DNA of 64,000 bases from Marivivens donghaensis (GCF_030410045.1 NZ_JAUFRA010000003.1:1-64000), one strand, 5' to 3'. Counted from the stretch's first letter, positions 26,298 through 36,942 are shown. Made by a program: numbers and translations. The notes: generated from the letters alone by a model not told the origin.

Positions 26298-28109
26298 TTA
26301 ACGCGCTGCCGAGGATGACAGGGCGCTTTGCATGGTTCTTACGATGACGAACGCGTCGCGAAGGTGCGACCGCTCGAAAGCTGGTAACGATGATGGCGTC
26401 AGGTAGTTGTCGGGCTTTTGCCCCGAACGGACCTGCGCCGCTTGATGGTTTAGGCGCACAGTGGCGATGGTGTCATACGCGGCCAAGAGGTCGGCGCCCC
26501 CTGCCTCGGACACAATGCCGGCCTCGATCGCGCTATCGATGCGCGCGCGTGTATTCACCGCAGCGATCTGACCCTTGAGCGCATAAATCCGCCCAAGGTC
26601 GACTATCGGCACAACGCCGTTGTGTTTCATATCGAGCGTATTGCGGTGTTCACCTGATTTGATCGTCGCGAACCCACGGAACAGCGACAGCGGCGGCACG
26701 TGTTTGAGCGAATTCGACGCCATATGCGCGACAAAGATGGAATCCTTTGCCGCCATCGCCAGCGTATCGCCCTGAAGTTCGGAAAAGAGCGTCTCGTCCC
26801 CCGCGATAGGCCGCAGGTCGAACATGACGGAGGCCAACATCTGCGCTTCTTCGTTCGGTTTGGCAATCCACATGCGGAAATAGCTCTGCCAGACCGACAG
26901 GCGCTGCCGCCAACGGTCGGCTGTCGCCATCATATCACCGGGGCAATAGACATAGCCGCAGGCGTTCAGTCCGTCACAAACAAAGGTCGCGAGCTGCGCG
27001 AAATACTTCATATCATCGTCGGTCGCACTGTCGTGGATGATCAAACAATTATCCTGATCCGACACGCCCGTTTGTTCGCGGCGACCTTGGCTGCCACACG
27101 CGGCCCAGCAATAGGGCACGGGTGCGGGGCCGAATTTAACCTCAGCCATCTTAAGCAGACGACGGGTTACGATGTCGGCCACGTCGGTGACTTTGCGGGT
27201 AACAACGTCGTGGGCAAGGTGGCTACCGACCAACTGCATGAGGAAATCGGGCAGACGTTTCGTCACCTCGGACATTTCCTCAACGCTGGTCGCGCGGCCC
27301 AAATCGGCGATCATATGCGCCTGCGAGGTGGCGAGGAACCGCGTCAGGTCGGTCTGGGTGATCATCCCACGGAACTTGCCATTCTCAACGATCGGCAAGT
27401 GACCGATGCGGTGGTCGATCATCATATGCATCACGTCCGACCCCAAGGCTGACGGGTCCAGCGTCACAGGGTTGCGGGTCATGATGGTGTAGACAGGCAG
27501 GTCAGGATTTAGACCCTCTGCCAGAACTTTGTTGTTCATATCGCGCACGGTGAGGATGCCGACCAGCTTGTCGTTTTCCTCAACCCCGAGCGATGAAATC
27601 CGTTCATCCCGCATCAGCCGCGCGGCGTCCTTGATCGCCAGATCGGGCACGCAGGTGATCGGTTCATGCGCCAACATGTCCGCGACATGCAGCGTTAAAA
27701 TCCCGCCTTGGGTGATGCCACGGGCACCGCCACGGGTGAAATATCGGTTAAATGTCGCGAAGTGTTTGACCGCGTTCAAAAACGCATCAGCGGGAAATAG
27801 GTGAAGCACACAATCGCTCGCCGCGCGGGCATTGGTTGCGGCCTTCCCGTCCCGCAAGAGACCCCTTTCGCCGAAATGGTTTCGTGCGCCCAAGATCGAC
27901 ACCAAAGCACCAGACGCATCCGTGACCTCAACCGTGCCGTCCTCAATCAGGTAAACCCCTTCGAGCGGATCATCATGGCTGTAGATCGTTTCGCCCGTCA
28001 CAACATCACGGCGGATCAGCCCCGCACCAACCGTTTTAATGTCGTGCCGCTCTAGTCCGTCATAAGGGTGAGTGGTTGCGAGAAACCGAATAATATCTGC
28101 GTGTTCCAA
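26298..28109 (-). CDS. Cyclic-nucleotide-binding / CBS / DUF294 nucleotidyltransferase-like protein
   Basis: A 603-residue cytoplasmic protein. An N-terminal cNMP-binding fold (about 20-135), paired CBS domains (about 150-280; IGHLPIVENGKFRGMITQTD), and a GlnD-like nucleotidyltransferase domain with GSQGRREQTGVSDQDN near residues 338-353, then a helical DUF294 C-terminal domain. It may nucleotidylate a protein partner in response to adenine nucleotides or cyclic nucleotides. The start is a TTG at 28109 with GAGG five bases upstream. It follows the symporter gene across a terminator. In other proteobacteria this gene accompanies acetate-type symporters and DnaQ-like exonucleases, as here. Confidence 0.85.
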   Translation of the reverse strand: MEHADIIRFLATTHPYDGLERHDIKTVGAGLIRRDVVTGETIYSHDDPLEGVYLIEDGTVEVTDASGALVSILGARNHFGERGLLRDGKAATNARAASDCVLHLFPADAFLNAVKHFATFNRYFTRGGARGITQGGILTLHVADMLAHEPITCVPDLAIKDAARLMRDERISSLGVEENDKLVGILTVRDMNNKVLAEGLNPDLPVYTIMTRNPVTLDPSALGSDVMHMMIDHRIGHLPIVENGKFRGMITQTDLTRFLATSQAHMIADLGRATSVEEMSEVTKRLPDFLMQLVGSHLAHDVVTRKVTDVADIVTRRLLKMAEVKFGPAPVPYCWAACGSQGRREQTGVSDQDNCLIIHDSATDDDMKYFAQLATFVCDGLNACGYVYCPGDMMATADRWRQRLSVWQSYFRMWIAKPNEEAQMLASVMFDLRPIAGDETLFSELQGDTLAMAAKDSIFVAHMASNSLKHVPPLSLFRGFATIKSGEHRNTLDMKHNGVVPIVDLGRIYALKGQIAAVNTRARIDSAIEAGIVSEAGGADLLAAYDTIATVRLNHQAAQVRSGQKPDNYLTPSSLPAFERSHLRDAFVIVRTMQSALSSSAAR

Positions 28110-28130
28110 AGGAGCCTCGTGATCGAAAAA

Positions 28131-28155
28131 GGGCGCGGGATATACTCCCGCGCCC
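28131..28155 (-). terminator. Terminator after the sodium:solute symporter gene
   Basis: Perfect 10-bp stem GGGCGCGGGA (28131-28140) and TCCCGCGCCC (28146-28155), loop of five bases, followed on the minus strand by five Ts. It should end the DUF4212-symporter transcript just before the DUF294 gene, leaving the downstream operon dependent on read-through or on its own promoter. Confidence 0.8.
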
Positions 28156-28200
28156 GATCATATTGTCACGGGTCAGGTTTTGCACTGACCTACGTCAACC

Positions 28201-29955
28201 TTAGTGGTCAATAGCCGAACCTGCACCGCGCGGAATGCGGATGCTTTCAACCAGCTCCTGAACGTCAGCCGGAACTTCTTCGGTCGCGTTGGACACGAGG
28301 TAAGCTACGATGAAGTTGATCAGAGCGCCTACAGCACCGAACGAGGTCGATTTGATCGACAGAAGCAGCGGGTCAGCATCCGAGAAGGACGCAGTCGATG
28401 CGACGAAGAACCAACCTTTGTGCAGGAAGATGTAAACGATGGTTGTGATCAGACCAGCGAGCATACCAGCCACTGCACCCTTGTTGTTGATGCGCTTCGA
28501 GAAGATGCCCATCAGGATCGCAGGGAAGATCGACGCAGCAGCCAGACCAAATGCGAGAGCAACGGTTTGTGCAGCGAAGCCCGGAGGGTTAAGGCCGAGC
28601 CAGGTTGCAACTGCAATAGCAACAGCCATTGCAACACGTGCAGCCATCAGTTCGCCTTTTTCCGAGATGTTCGGGTTGATCTGAGATTTGATCAGGTCGT
28701 GCGAAACAGCCGATGCGATAGCCATCAGAAGGCCCGCAGCGGTCGAAAGCGCAGCAGCAAGACCACCAGCAGCAACCAGTGCGATCACCCAGCCCGGAAG
28801 CTGTGCGATTTCAGGGTTAGCCAGAACCATGATGTCACGGTTAACGGTCAGCTCGTTTGCGTCGCCGTTTGCATAGGTGATAGCGCCGTCGCCGTTTTTG
28901 TCGTCGAACGACAGCAGACCGGTTTTAGCCCAGTTGTTCACCCAGTTCACGTCGTTGCCCTGTGCGTCTACACCAGCTTCGATTTCAGCAAGCGAAAGCG
29001 CAGCTTCCGATGTGCCGTTCGGGTAGAAGGTGTTGATCAGGTTCAGACGAGCCATTGCACCAACAGCCGGAGCGGTCAGGTACAGAAGCGCGATGAACAC
29101 CAGAGCCCAACCAGCCGACGAACGTGCGTCTTTAACGGTCGGAACCGTGAAGAAGCGAACGATAACGTGCGGCAGACCTGCAGTACCGATCATGAGCGAT
29201 ACGGTGAACAGGAACATGTTCAGGGTGGTGTCAGACTGTGCGAGGTACGACTTGAAGCCGAGATCGCTCAGAAGACCTTCGAGGTCCTGAAGGATCGGTT
29301 GGCCGGTCGCAACAGAGTCAGAGAACAGACCCAGACCCGGGATCGGGTTGCCAGTCAGCTGGAGCGAGATGAACACAGCCGGAATGGTGTATGCGATGAT
29401 CAGAACAACGTACTGAGCAACCTGAGTGTAGGTGATGCCTTTCATGCCGCCGAGAACAGCGTACATGAATACGATTGCAGCACCGATGAACAGGCCGGTC
29501 GAGTTCGACACTTCGAGGAAGCGCGAGAACGCAACACCAACGCCGGTCATCTGACCGATAACGTAGGTAACAGATGCGATGATCAGACAGATAACCGCAA
29601 CGGTACGTGCAGTTTGGCTGTAGAAACGGTCGCCGATGAATTCCGGCACGGTGAATTTACCGAACTTACGCAGGTAAGGTGCCAGAAGCATTGCGAGCAG
29701 AACGTAACCACCGGTCCAACCCATGAGGTAAGCCGAAGTGTCGTAGCCGCCGAATGCGATAATACCAGCCATCGAGATGAACGATGCTGCCGACATCCAG
29801 TCAGCGCCGGTCGCCATGCCGTTGAGAACCGGGTGAACACCACGGCCTGCAGCATAGAATTCAGAAGTAGATCCGGCGCGAGCCCAGATCGCGATGCCGA
29901 TGTAGAGCGCGAAAGTCGCACCAACAACCAGCAGGTTAAGCGTAAACTGATCCAT
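28201..29955 (-). CDS. Sodium:solute symporter (acetate-permease-like)
   Basis: A 584-residue inner-membrane protein with about 13 hydrophobic helices of the SSS family. N-terminal GMATGADWMSAASFISMAG and central GGMKGITYTQVAQY are typical of ActP-like monocarboxylate transporters. A soluble loop of roughly 60 residues (about 330-390) contains DKNGDGAITYAN, an EF-hand-like loop. It starts 12 bases after the DUF4212 gene with a good GGAG site, so the two form a transporter pair. Acetate or another short carboxylate is likely because acs is next upstream. A strong hairpin follows the stop. Confidence 0.85.
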   Translation of the reverse strand: MDQFTLNLLVVGATFALYIGIAIWARAGSTSEFYAAGRGVHPVLNGMATGADWMSAASFISMAGIIAFGGYDTSAYLMGWTGGYVLLAMLLAPYLRKFGKFTVPEFIGDRFYSQTARTVAVICLIIASVTYVIGQMTGVGVAFSRFLEVSNSTGLFIGAAIVFMYAVLGGMKGITYTQVAQYVVLIIAYTIPAVFISLQLTGNPIPGLGLFSDSVATGQPILQDLEGLLSDLGFKSYLAQSDTTLNMFLFTVSLMIGTAGLPHVIVRFFTVPTVKDARSSAGWALVFIALLYLTAPAVGAMARLNLINTFYPNGTSEAALSLAEIEAGVDAQGNDVNWVNNWAKTGLLSFDDKNGDGAITYANGDANELTVNRDIMVLANPEIAQLPGWVIALVAAGGLAAALSTAAGLLMAIASAVSHDLIKSQINPNISEKGELMAARVAMAVAIAVATWLGLNPPGFAAQTVALAFGLAAASIFPAILMGIFSKRINNKGAVAGMLAGLITTIVYIFLHKGWFFVASTASFSDADPLLLSIKSTSFGAVGALINFIVAYLVSNATEEVPADVQELVESIRIPRGAGSAIDH

Positions 29956-29967
29956 TGGTTGTGCTCC

Positions 29968-30225
29968 TTACTCGTCCACGCCGTGCTCTTTGTCGAGCTT
30001 GTTCATCTTTGCAGCGTAGACAAAGATAAGAACAAGAAAGACAAGGATCGAACCTTGTTGTGCGAACCAGAAGCCCAGATCGGTGCCACCGATTGCGATG
30101 CCCGAAAGCACCGGACGCAGCAGGATGCCAAAACCGAACGAAACAACAAACCAGATCACGAGGCTGATGCCGATGATCCGCTTGTTGGCTGCCCAGTAGG
30201 CGTTGTTGTCGCCATTGTTAGCCAT
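29968..30225 (-). CDS. DUF4212 small membrane partner of the symporter
   Basis: An 85-residue protein with two membrane helices (about 18-38 and 51-72: GISLVIWFVVSFGFGILL; GSILVFLVLIFVYAAKM) and a charged tail ending KEHGVDE. DUF4212 proteins occur upstream of ActP-like symporters as small subunits, comparable to YjcH beside ActP. GGAGG precedes the ATG. Transcribed with the symporter; the leader upstream has several hairpins. Confidence 0.88.
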   Translation of the reverse strand: MANNGDNNAYWAANKRIIGISLVIWFVVSFGFGILLRPVLSGIAIGGTDLGFWFAQQGSILVFLVLIFVYAAKMNKLDKEHGVDE

Positions 30226-30357
30226 TGAATTTCCTCCAAGTTACCCCACCTTCGGTCCCTCAACCGAAGGGTAATATAACAGGGCGCGTACGCCCTGCTC
30301 CCTCCCCCCTTTCGGGGTTTTAGTAGAACGCGGGTGAAGTTCCCGCGTTCATACGGT
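30226..30357 (-). promoter_or_regulatory. acs-DUF4212 spacer with three hairpins
   Basis: In 132 bases lie three inverted repeats: GAACGCGGG/CCCGCGTTC (30326-30350), right after the acs stop and so a likely acs terminator or attenuator; CAGGGCG/CGCCCTG (30280-30297); and CCTTCGGT/ACCGAAGG (30249-30270), close to the DUF4212 start. The last two would fold in the 5' leader of the DUF4212-symporter mRNA. T-runs are poor, so mRNA protection or regulation is as likely as termination. Confidence 0.5.
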
Positions 30358-32310
<1,953 letters not shown>

Positions 32311-32604
32311 GAAATTCCTCCCGAGCATTTTGTAAATCTCGGCTCGGGGCTCCTCTCCCCAAGCTTACTTGACTGTGGTCATACACCATTTTCCTGTCAA
32401 CGGTCGCATAAACATAAGCGCTAACAGTATTTTTTTGTAAAATCTTTTACCAACAGAATTGAAAAACAGTAAACCGTTTTGCAGATTCGCAAAATTTCCT
32501 TTGTTTTTCTGCACTTTGACGCAACGGCACTTTCTGACCTTTGACAGAAGCCAGCAGACAACCGATATACGCACATACGACCAAAGAATGGGAAAAACGG
32601 GCCG
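32311..32604. promoter_or_regulatory. acs-gntR divergent intergenic region
   Basis: 294 bases without a gene, clearly AT-rich around 32400-32520. It must contain the acs promoter and that of the GntR gene. I see no clean palindrome or riboswitch-like fold. A tract TTTTTTTGTAAAA near 32430 and oligo-A runs near 32460 suggest bent DNA. Confidence 0.4.
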
Positions 32605-33279
32605 GTGGCTTTTCAACGCGACATAGACGGGTTCAAGACCGCCATCGAAAGCGTCTACGCTGACCTGCGCGACTCCCTTCTCACCGGGGCCATCGCGCCC
32701 TCGGCGAAAATGCGAGTCGAAGAATTGCGCGCGCGCTATGGCGTCGGTTCCTCTACCGTGCGCGAAGCGCTGTCGCGTCTGCTCGTTGAAAACCTCGTTA
32801 CGACCGAAGGCCAGCGCGGGTTCAAGGCGGCGCCAGTGTCCCTGTCCGACTTCCGCGAATTGGTCGATATGCGCTGCATGATCGAAGTGCAGGGCGTCCG
32901 ATTGGCGATCGAACGCGGTGATCAGGATTGGGAAAGCGGCCTTGTCGTTGCCCACCACCGCCTCGCCCGCGTCGAAGAGTCGATCCCCGCCGAACGCGCA
33001 AAACACTGGGAACAGGCGAACCGCGATTTCCACGATGCCACCGTCGCCGCCCACGGCAACCGCTGGCTCGCCGATATGCGCGATCTGCACCAGACCCACT
33101 GGATGCGTTACATCCAGATCGCGGCCCCATGGCGCAAGATGCCCATCGACAGCCGCGCCGAACACCAAGACATCTTTGACGCCGTCATCGCCCGCAAAGC
33201 CGACGACGCCGCCCACCTCATCGACCGCCACTTCCGCAAACACGCAAGCGCGGTCGAGGCAGGATTGGGTCGGAAGTAG
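32605..33279 (+). CDS. GntR-family regulator with FCD domain
   Basis: A 224-residue repressor-type protein. Winged-helix part: MRVEELRARYGVGSSTVREA and LVTTEGQRGFKAAPVS. The C-terminal FCD all-helical ligand domain has the metal-binding-type residues DFHDATVAAHGN and AEHQDIFDAVIARKADDA, typical of carboxylate-sensing FadR/FCD regulators. It starts at a GTG (32605) with only a weak upstream GGGCC. Divergent from acs, so it may control acetate genes or itself; ligand unknown. Confidence 0.82.
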   Translation: MAFQRDIDGFKTAIESVYADLRDSLLTGAIAPSAKMRVEELRARYGVGSSTVREALSRLLVENLVTTEGQRGFKAAPVSLSDFRELVDMRCMIEVQGVRLAIERGDQDWESGLVVAHHRLARVEESIPAERAKHWEQANRDFHDATVAAHGNRWLADMRDLHQTHWMRYIQIAAPWRKMPIDSRAEHQDIFDAVIARKADDAAHLIDRHFRKHASAVEAGLGRK

Positions 33280-33327
33280 AGGTTGAACTCAAGGCCCTGA
33301 GCCGTCACCCTGTTCGGGGATGAGGAA

Positions 33328-34215
33328 ATGGGCACTGATATGACACCTGCTGACGTTCACCGAATGAACACGCTGATCGCCGACTTGCGTCCGAAGGAAC
33401 GCCTGCGGGTCTTGGATATCGGCGCCAACCCCCTGATCGAAGGGGATGTGTCCTACAAACCGCTCCTCGACCACGGACACGCCGAAGTGTTTGGTTTTGA
33501 ACCCCAAGAGGACGCCCTCGCCGCGCTAAATGACCGCAAATCAGCCCATGAAACCTACCTGCCCCACGCGTTAGGAGATGGAACGTCAAAAACGTTACAC
33601 CTCAACCAGCAGGGCGGATTTACCTCGATTTTCCCCGCCGATGAGGACAGTGCCCGCTACCTTGGGTTCGTGAAGGGCATGACTGAAAAAGGCACGATCA
33701 AAATCAAGACACGCAAGCTGGACAGTCTCAAAGAGGTGCCCACCGTCGATTTCCTCAAAATCGATGTGCAGGGCAGCGAAAAAGCGATCCTCGAACACGG
33801 GAAACAGAAACTCTCCAACGCGATCGCTCTCCAAACCGAAGTCCGCATGTTCCCGCTCTACCGTGGTGAACCCAGATACGGAGAGCTAGAGGCCGAGATC
33901 GTCGCGCAGGGGTTCGAATTCCTGCGGTTCGCGTCAATGAAACACGTCAGCCTCGCCCGTCGGCACCGTGGCCGAATCCGTCGTCATGACTTCGCCCAAG
34001 CCGTCGATGGCGACGCGTTCTTTGTCCGGGATTTGCGGATCGTGGACAGCTTCACCGACGAACAGCTCAAAAAGCTCGCCATCATCGGCGATGCGATCAT
34101 GGGCCTGTTCGATGTGACGCTCTATGCGCTCGATATTCTGGTGGAACGGTCGGTGATCACTGAGGATGTGATCAACCGCTACTTCGATAACATTCCCAAA
34201 CAACGCCTACGTTGA
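33328..34215 (+). CDS. FkbM-family methyltransferase
   Basis: A 295-residue protein. SAM-binding region: VLDIGANPLIEGDVSYKPLL, FGFEPQEDALAAL and the FkbM hallmark VDFLKIDVQGSEKAILEHG. Such enzymes O-methylate sugars or secondary metabolites. About 80 extra C-terminal residues beyond the domain form a helical extension of unknown role. ATG at 33328 has GAGGAA upstream. It lies alone between gntR and the terminators of the aldehyde dehydrogenase. The substrate may be a surface glycan, but nothing nearby confirms it. Confidence 0.75.
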   Translation: MGTDMTPADVHRMNTLIADLRPKERLRVLDIGANPLIEGDVSYKPLLDHGHAEVFGFEPQEDALAALNDRKSAHETYLPHALGDGTSKTLHLNQQGGFTSIFPADEDSARYLGFVKGMTEKGTIKIKTRKLDSLKEVPTVDFLKIDVQGSEKAILEHGKQKLSNAIALQTEVRMFPLYRGEPRYGELEAEIVAQGFEFLRFASMKHVSLARRHRGRIRRHDFAQAVDGDAFFVRDLRIVDSFTDEQLKKLAIIGDAIMGLFDVTLYALDILVERSVITEDVINRYFDNIPKQRLR

Positions 34216-34247
34216 CCACAGGCCTCAAAGCAGCACCCCAATAAACA

Positions 34248-34323
34248 AACGGCCACGCCCTCTGGGAGGAGGGGCGTGGCCGTTGATAATTAGGGACTGC
34301 GGACCCCGGCTAAGGGTCCGCAG
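34248..34323. terminator. Tandem hairpins between the FkbM gene and the aldehyde dehydrogenase gene
   Basis: Two hairpins between convergent genes. The first: CTGCGGACCC/GGGTCCGCAG (34297-34323), nearest the aldehyde dehydrogenase stop. The second: AACGGCCACGCCC/GGGCGTGGCCGTT (34248-34284), followed on the minus strand by a T-rich stretch. The second is the stronger terminator and probably serves both genes. Confidence 0.75.
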
Positions 34324-34339
34324 CTGGAGGAAGCAAGGC

Positions 34340-35860
34340 TTAGAAGAAGCCCAGCTTGTTCGGGTTGTAGCTCATCAGGATGTTTTTGGTTTGCTGGTAG
34401 TGGTCCAGCATCATCTTGTGAGTTTCACGGCCAATACCCGACTGCTTGTAGCCGCCGAATGCAGCATGTGCAGGGTATGCGTGGTAGTTGTTTACCCAGA
34501 CGCGGCCAGCTTCGATGGCGCGGCCAAAGCGGTAGCAACGGGTTGCATCGCGGGTCCATACACCAGCGCCGAGGCCGTACATGGTGTCGTTTGCGATCTG
34601 CAGCGCTTCTGCTTCGTCTTTAAAGGTGGTGACAGAGACGACCGGTCCAAAGATCTCTTCTTGGAACACGCGCATCTTGTTGTGGCCTTTCAGAACGGTC
34701 GGCTGAACGTAGAAACCGTTCGCGATGTCACCGTTGAAACGAGCAGCATCACCACCAACCAGAACTTCCGCGCCTTCGTCACGACCGATTTGCAGGTAGG
34801 ACATGATTTTATCCTGCTGCTCTTGGGACGCCTGAGCACCAACCATGGTGTTCATATCGCGCGGGTCGCCTTGTTTGATCGCCTTCACACGCTCGATGCA
34901 CTTTTCGATGAAGCGATCGTAGATGTCTTCTTGGATCAGAGCACGCGACGGGCAGGTGCAAACTTCGCCTTGGTTGAAGGCAAAGAGAACGAAACCTTCG
35001 ACCGCTTTGTCGAGAAACGCATCGTCTTCGGCCATAACGTCCGAGAAGAAGATGTTCGGGGATTTACCGCCGAGTTCCAGAGTCACAGGGATCAGGTTTT
35101 CGGTCGCTGCCTGCATGATTTTGCGGCCAGTTTCCGTCGAACCAGTGAACGCGATTTTCGCGATGCGCGGCGAACGTGCCAGCGGTGCGCCAACTTCTGC
35201 GCCCATGCCGTTTACGATGTTCAGAACGCCAGCAGGCAGAAGGTCTGCGATGATGTCGATCAGAACCATGATCGCAGCAGGGGTTTGCTCTGCTGGTTTC
35301 AGCACGATGCAGTTACCCGCAGCCAGCGCAGGCGCCAGTTTCCATGCCGCCATCAGAACCGAGAAGTTCCACGGAATGATCTGACCAACAACGCCGAGAG
35401 GCTCGTGGAAGTGATACGCAACGGTGTCGTGATCGATTTCCGACATGTTGCCTTCTTGAGCGCGCAGAACGCCAGCAAAGTAACGGAAGTGGTCAACCGA
35501 CAGCGGGATGTCAGCGTTTACGGTTTCGCGGATCGGCTTACCGTTGTCCCAGGTTTCAGCGGATGCCAGCTGGTGCAGGTTTTCTTCGAGACGGTCTGCG
35601 ATTTTCAGCAGGATGTTCGAACGCTCTGCGGGCGAAGTTTTGCCCCATGCGTCTTTTGCAGCATGTGCTGCGTCGAGTGCGAGCTCGATGTCTGCTGCGT
35701 CGGAGCGGGCAACCTGACATACCACTTCACCGGTGATCGGGGTGATGTTGTCAAAGTATTTGCCGGAAACTGGGGCAACCCATTTGCCGCCGATAAAGTT
35801 GTCATAGCGATCTTTGAATGGGTTAACGAAATAGTCGACGACTTGGGTCATCTGGTTCAT
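34340..35860 (-). CDS. Aldehyde dehydrogenase (AldB/ExaC type)
   Basis: A 506-residue NAD(P)-dependent enzyme. It has the cofactor turn FTGSTETGR, general base in TLELGGKSPN, and catalytic cysteine in FNQGEVCTCPSRAL (paired cysteines as in acetaldehyde dehydrogenases of alcohol catabolism). It oxidises acetaldehyde or other short aldehydes to acids; acetate so formed could feed acs. GGAGGAG precedes the ATG. An inverted repeat about 80-125 bases upstream and the AcoR-like regulator gene beyond it indicate inducible control. Length and residues are normal and codon use is strongly biased. Confidence 0.92.
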   Translation of the reverse strand: MNQMTQVVDYFVNPFKDRYDNFIGGKWVAPVSGKYFDNITPITGEVVCQVARSDAADIELALDAAHAAKDAWGKTSPAERSNILLKIADRLEENLHQLASAETWDNGKPIRETVNADIPLSVDHFRYFAGVLRAQEGNMSEIDHDTVAYHFHEPLGVVGQIIPWNFSVLMAAWKLAPALAAGNCIVLKPAEQTPAAIMVLIDIIADLLPAGVLNIVNGMGAEVGAPLARSPRIAKIAFTGSTETGRKIMQAATENLIPVTLELGGKSPNIFFSDVMAEDDAFLDKAVEGFVLFAFNQGEVCTCPSRALIQEDIYDRFIEKCIERVKAIKQGDPRDMNTMVGAQASQEQQDKIMSYLQIGRDEGAEVLVGGDAARFNGDIANGFYVQPTVLKGHNKMRVFQEEIFGPVVSVTTFKDEAEALQIANDTMYGLGAGVWTRDATRCYRFGRAIEAGRVWVNNYHAYPAHAAFGGYKQSGIGRETHKMMLDHYQQTKNILMSYNPNKLGFF

Positions 35861-35940
35861 GTGATTTCTCCTCCTAAGAACCGCGTTTGCCGCGGTATGC
35901 AGAAGAGATGAATGGAATCACGGTGCCTTGTGCAGGGGGG

Positions 35941-35984
35941 TGTCTCAGCCGCCCTGCCCCACCTGTCTCACTACTGAGACAGGT
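35941..35984 (-). promoter_or_regulatory. Probable AcoR-type operator upstream of the aldehyde dehydrogenase gene
   Basis: Perfect inverted repeat ACCTGTCTCA (35961-35970) and TGAGACAGGT (35975-35984) with 4-base spacer CTAC, plus a single half site TGTCTCA at 35941-35947. It lies 80-125 bases upstream of the aldehyde dehydrogenase start and spans the stop codon of the regulator gene itself (35971-35973). Spacing fits an activator site; a terminator role is less likely because no T-run follows. Confidence 0.6.
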
Positions 35985-36942
35985 CAGCGCCACTTTCGCT
36001 GAGACCGAGGCGTTTCATACGGCGATACATCGTGGCGCGCCCAATACCCAAGGCCCGCGCCGCCGCCGACACGTTGCCCTCTGCACGAACAAGCGCACGT
36101 TTCACCGCCGCCTTTTCCCCACGATCAAAGCCAGTTTCTTGTCCGTCACGCCCCAAAAGGTCCACGGCAGGACGCGGCGCGAGGTGCCCCATCGCGTTCA
36201 GACCAAAGGCCTTACGGGCTGCGCGGGTCGCACCGACAACGATATCGTCCCCATCCACCGCCAAAAGCGCCGCACCCGTCGCGTCGCCTTCGGCCACAAG
36301 GATGCGTTTGCCCGCGAACGACGACCGAAACACCTCCGCTTCGATCTGTTGGGCGGTTTGAACGACCATCGCGCCGATCAAACGGTTATAGCCTTCGGTC
36401 TGGTCCGCCCGCGCCGACGACACATCCAGCGCGGCAATTAACGCGCCATCAGGCCCGAAAATCGGCGCATCCATACAGCTCATCGCGATATTTTTCGCCA
36501 TGAAATGGTCGGTGCGGTGAATGGTGATCTGTCGTTGCTCTGCCAAACAGGTGCCGATGCCGTTCGTGCCCTCGGCAGCCTCGCTCCAGTCGTGACCAGG
36601 CCAGAGGCCCCATTCCTTGAACACTTCCGAGTCCCCGTCGGAACAGCGTTTTTCCAGGACGATCCCATCCGCGTCCGTTAATAGAACGCCGCAACCAGAA
36701 TGCCCGATCAGACCAAAGAGGTTGTCCAGTTTCGGCGACGCGACGTGCAACACCCGCTCCATCGCGGCCATGCGACCCTTCAACGACGAAGAATCGAGCG
36801 AGTCGCGCATTTCGCGCATCGCGGGATCCAAACCGTAGTTCTTAGCCGACCGTAGCCACGACGCTGCCAAACGCGATCGCGCCGCCGCCGATCCGGACGA
36901 AAGGGACTGCATCACGCGGTCGATATGAGAGCTACGAGTCAT
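35971..36942 (-). CDS. AcoR-like GAF/Fis transcriptional regulator without an AAA+ domain
   Basis: A 323-residue regulator. The N-terminal part has the signature found in AcoR-type activators (SWLRSAKNYGLDPA). A GAF-like sensory region runs about 75-210 (WSEAAEGTNGIGTCLAEQRQ). The C-terminal Fis-type helix-turn-helix is ALVRAEGNVSAAARALGIGR. The sigma-54-contacting AAA+ ATPase module normally found between them is absent, so it should act on a sigma-70-type promoter. It is encoded directly upstream of the aldehyde dehydrogenase it probably controls. Inducer unknown, maybe an aldehyde or alcohol. Confidence 0.8.
   Translation of the reverse strand: MTRSSHIDRVMQSLSSGSAAARSRLAASWLRSAKNYGLDPAMREMRDSLDSSSLKGRMAAMERVLHVASPKLDNLFGLIGHSGCGVLLTDADGIVLEKRCSDGDSEVFKEWGLWPGHDWSEAAEGTNGIGTCLAEQRQITIHRTDHFMAKNIAMSCMDAPIFGPDGALIAALDVSSARADQTEGYNRLIGAMVVQTAQQIEAEVFRSSFAGKRILVAEGDATGAALLAVDGDDIVVGATRAARKAFGLNAMGHLAPRPAVDLLGRDGQETGFDRGEKAAVKRALVRAEGNVSAAARALGIGRATMYRRMKRLGLSESGADLSQ

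Noticed and set aside
28204..30228. Long plus-strand open frame opposite the symporter and DUF4212 genes
   Set aside because: Low-complexity, Cys/Arg/Asp-rich translation with no domain; it mirrors the strong codon bias of the symporter gene.
34297..34323. Operator for the aldehyde dehydrogenase gene
   Set aside because: It lies just after the stop codon in tandem with a second hairpin, so termination explains it better.
34283..35911. Long plus-strand open frame opposite the aldehyde dehydrogenase gene
   Set aside because: Same reason; it also reads through both terminator hairpins, which a real gene would not do.
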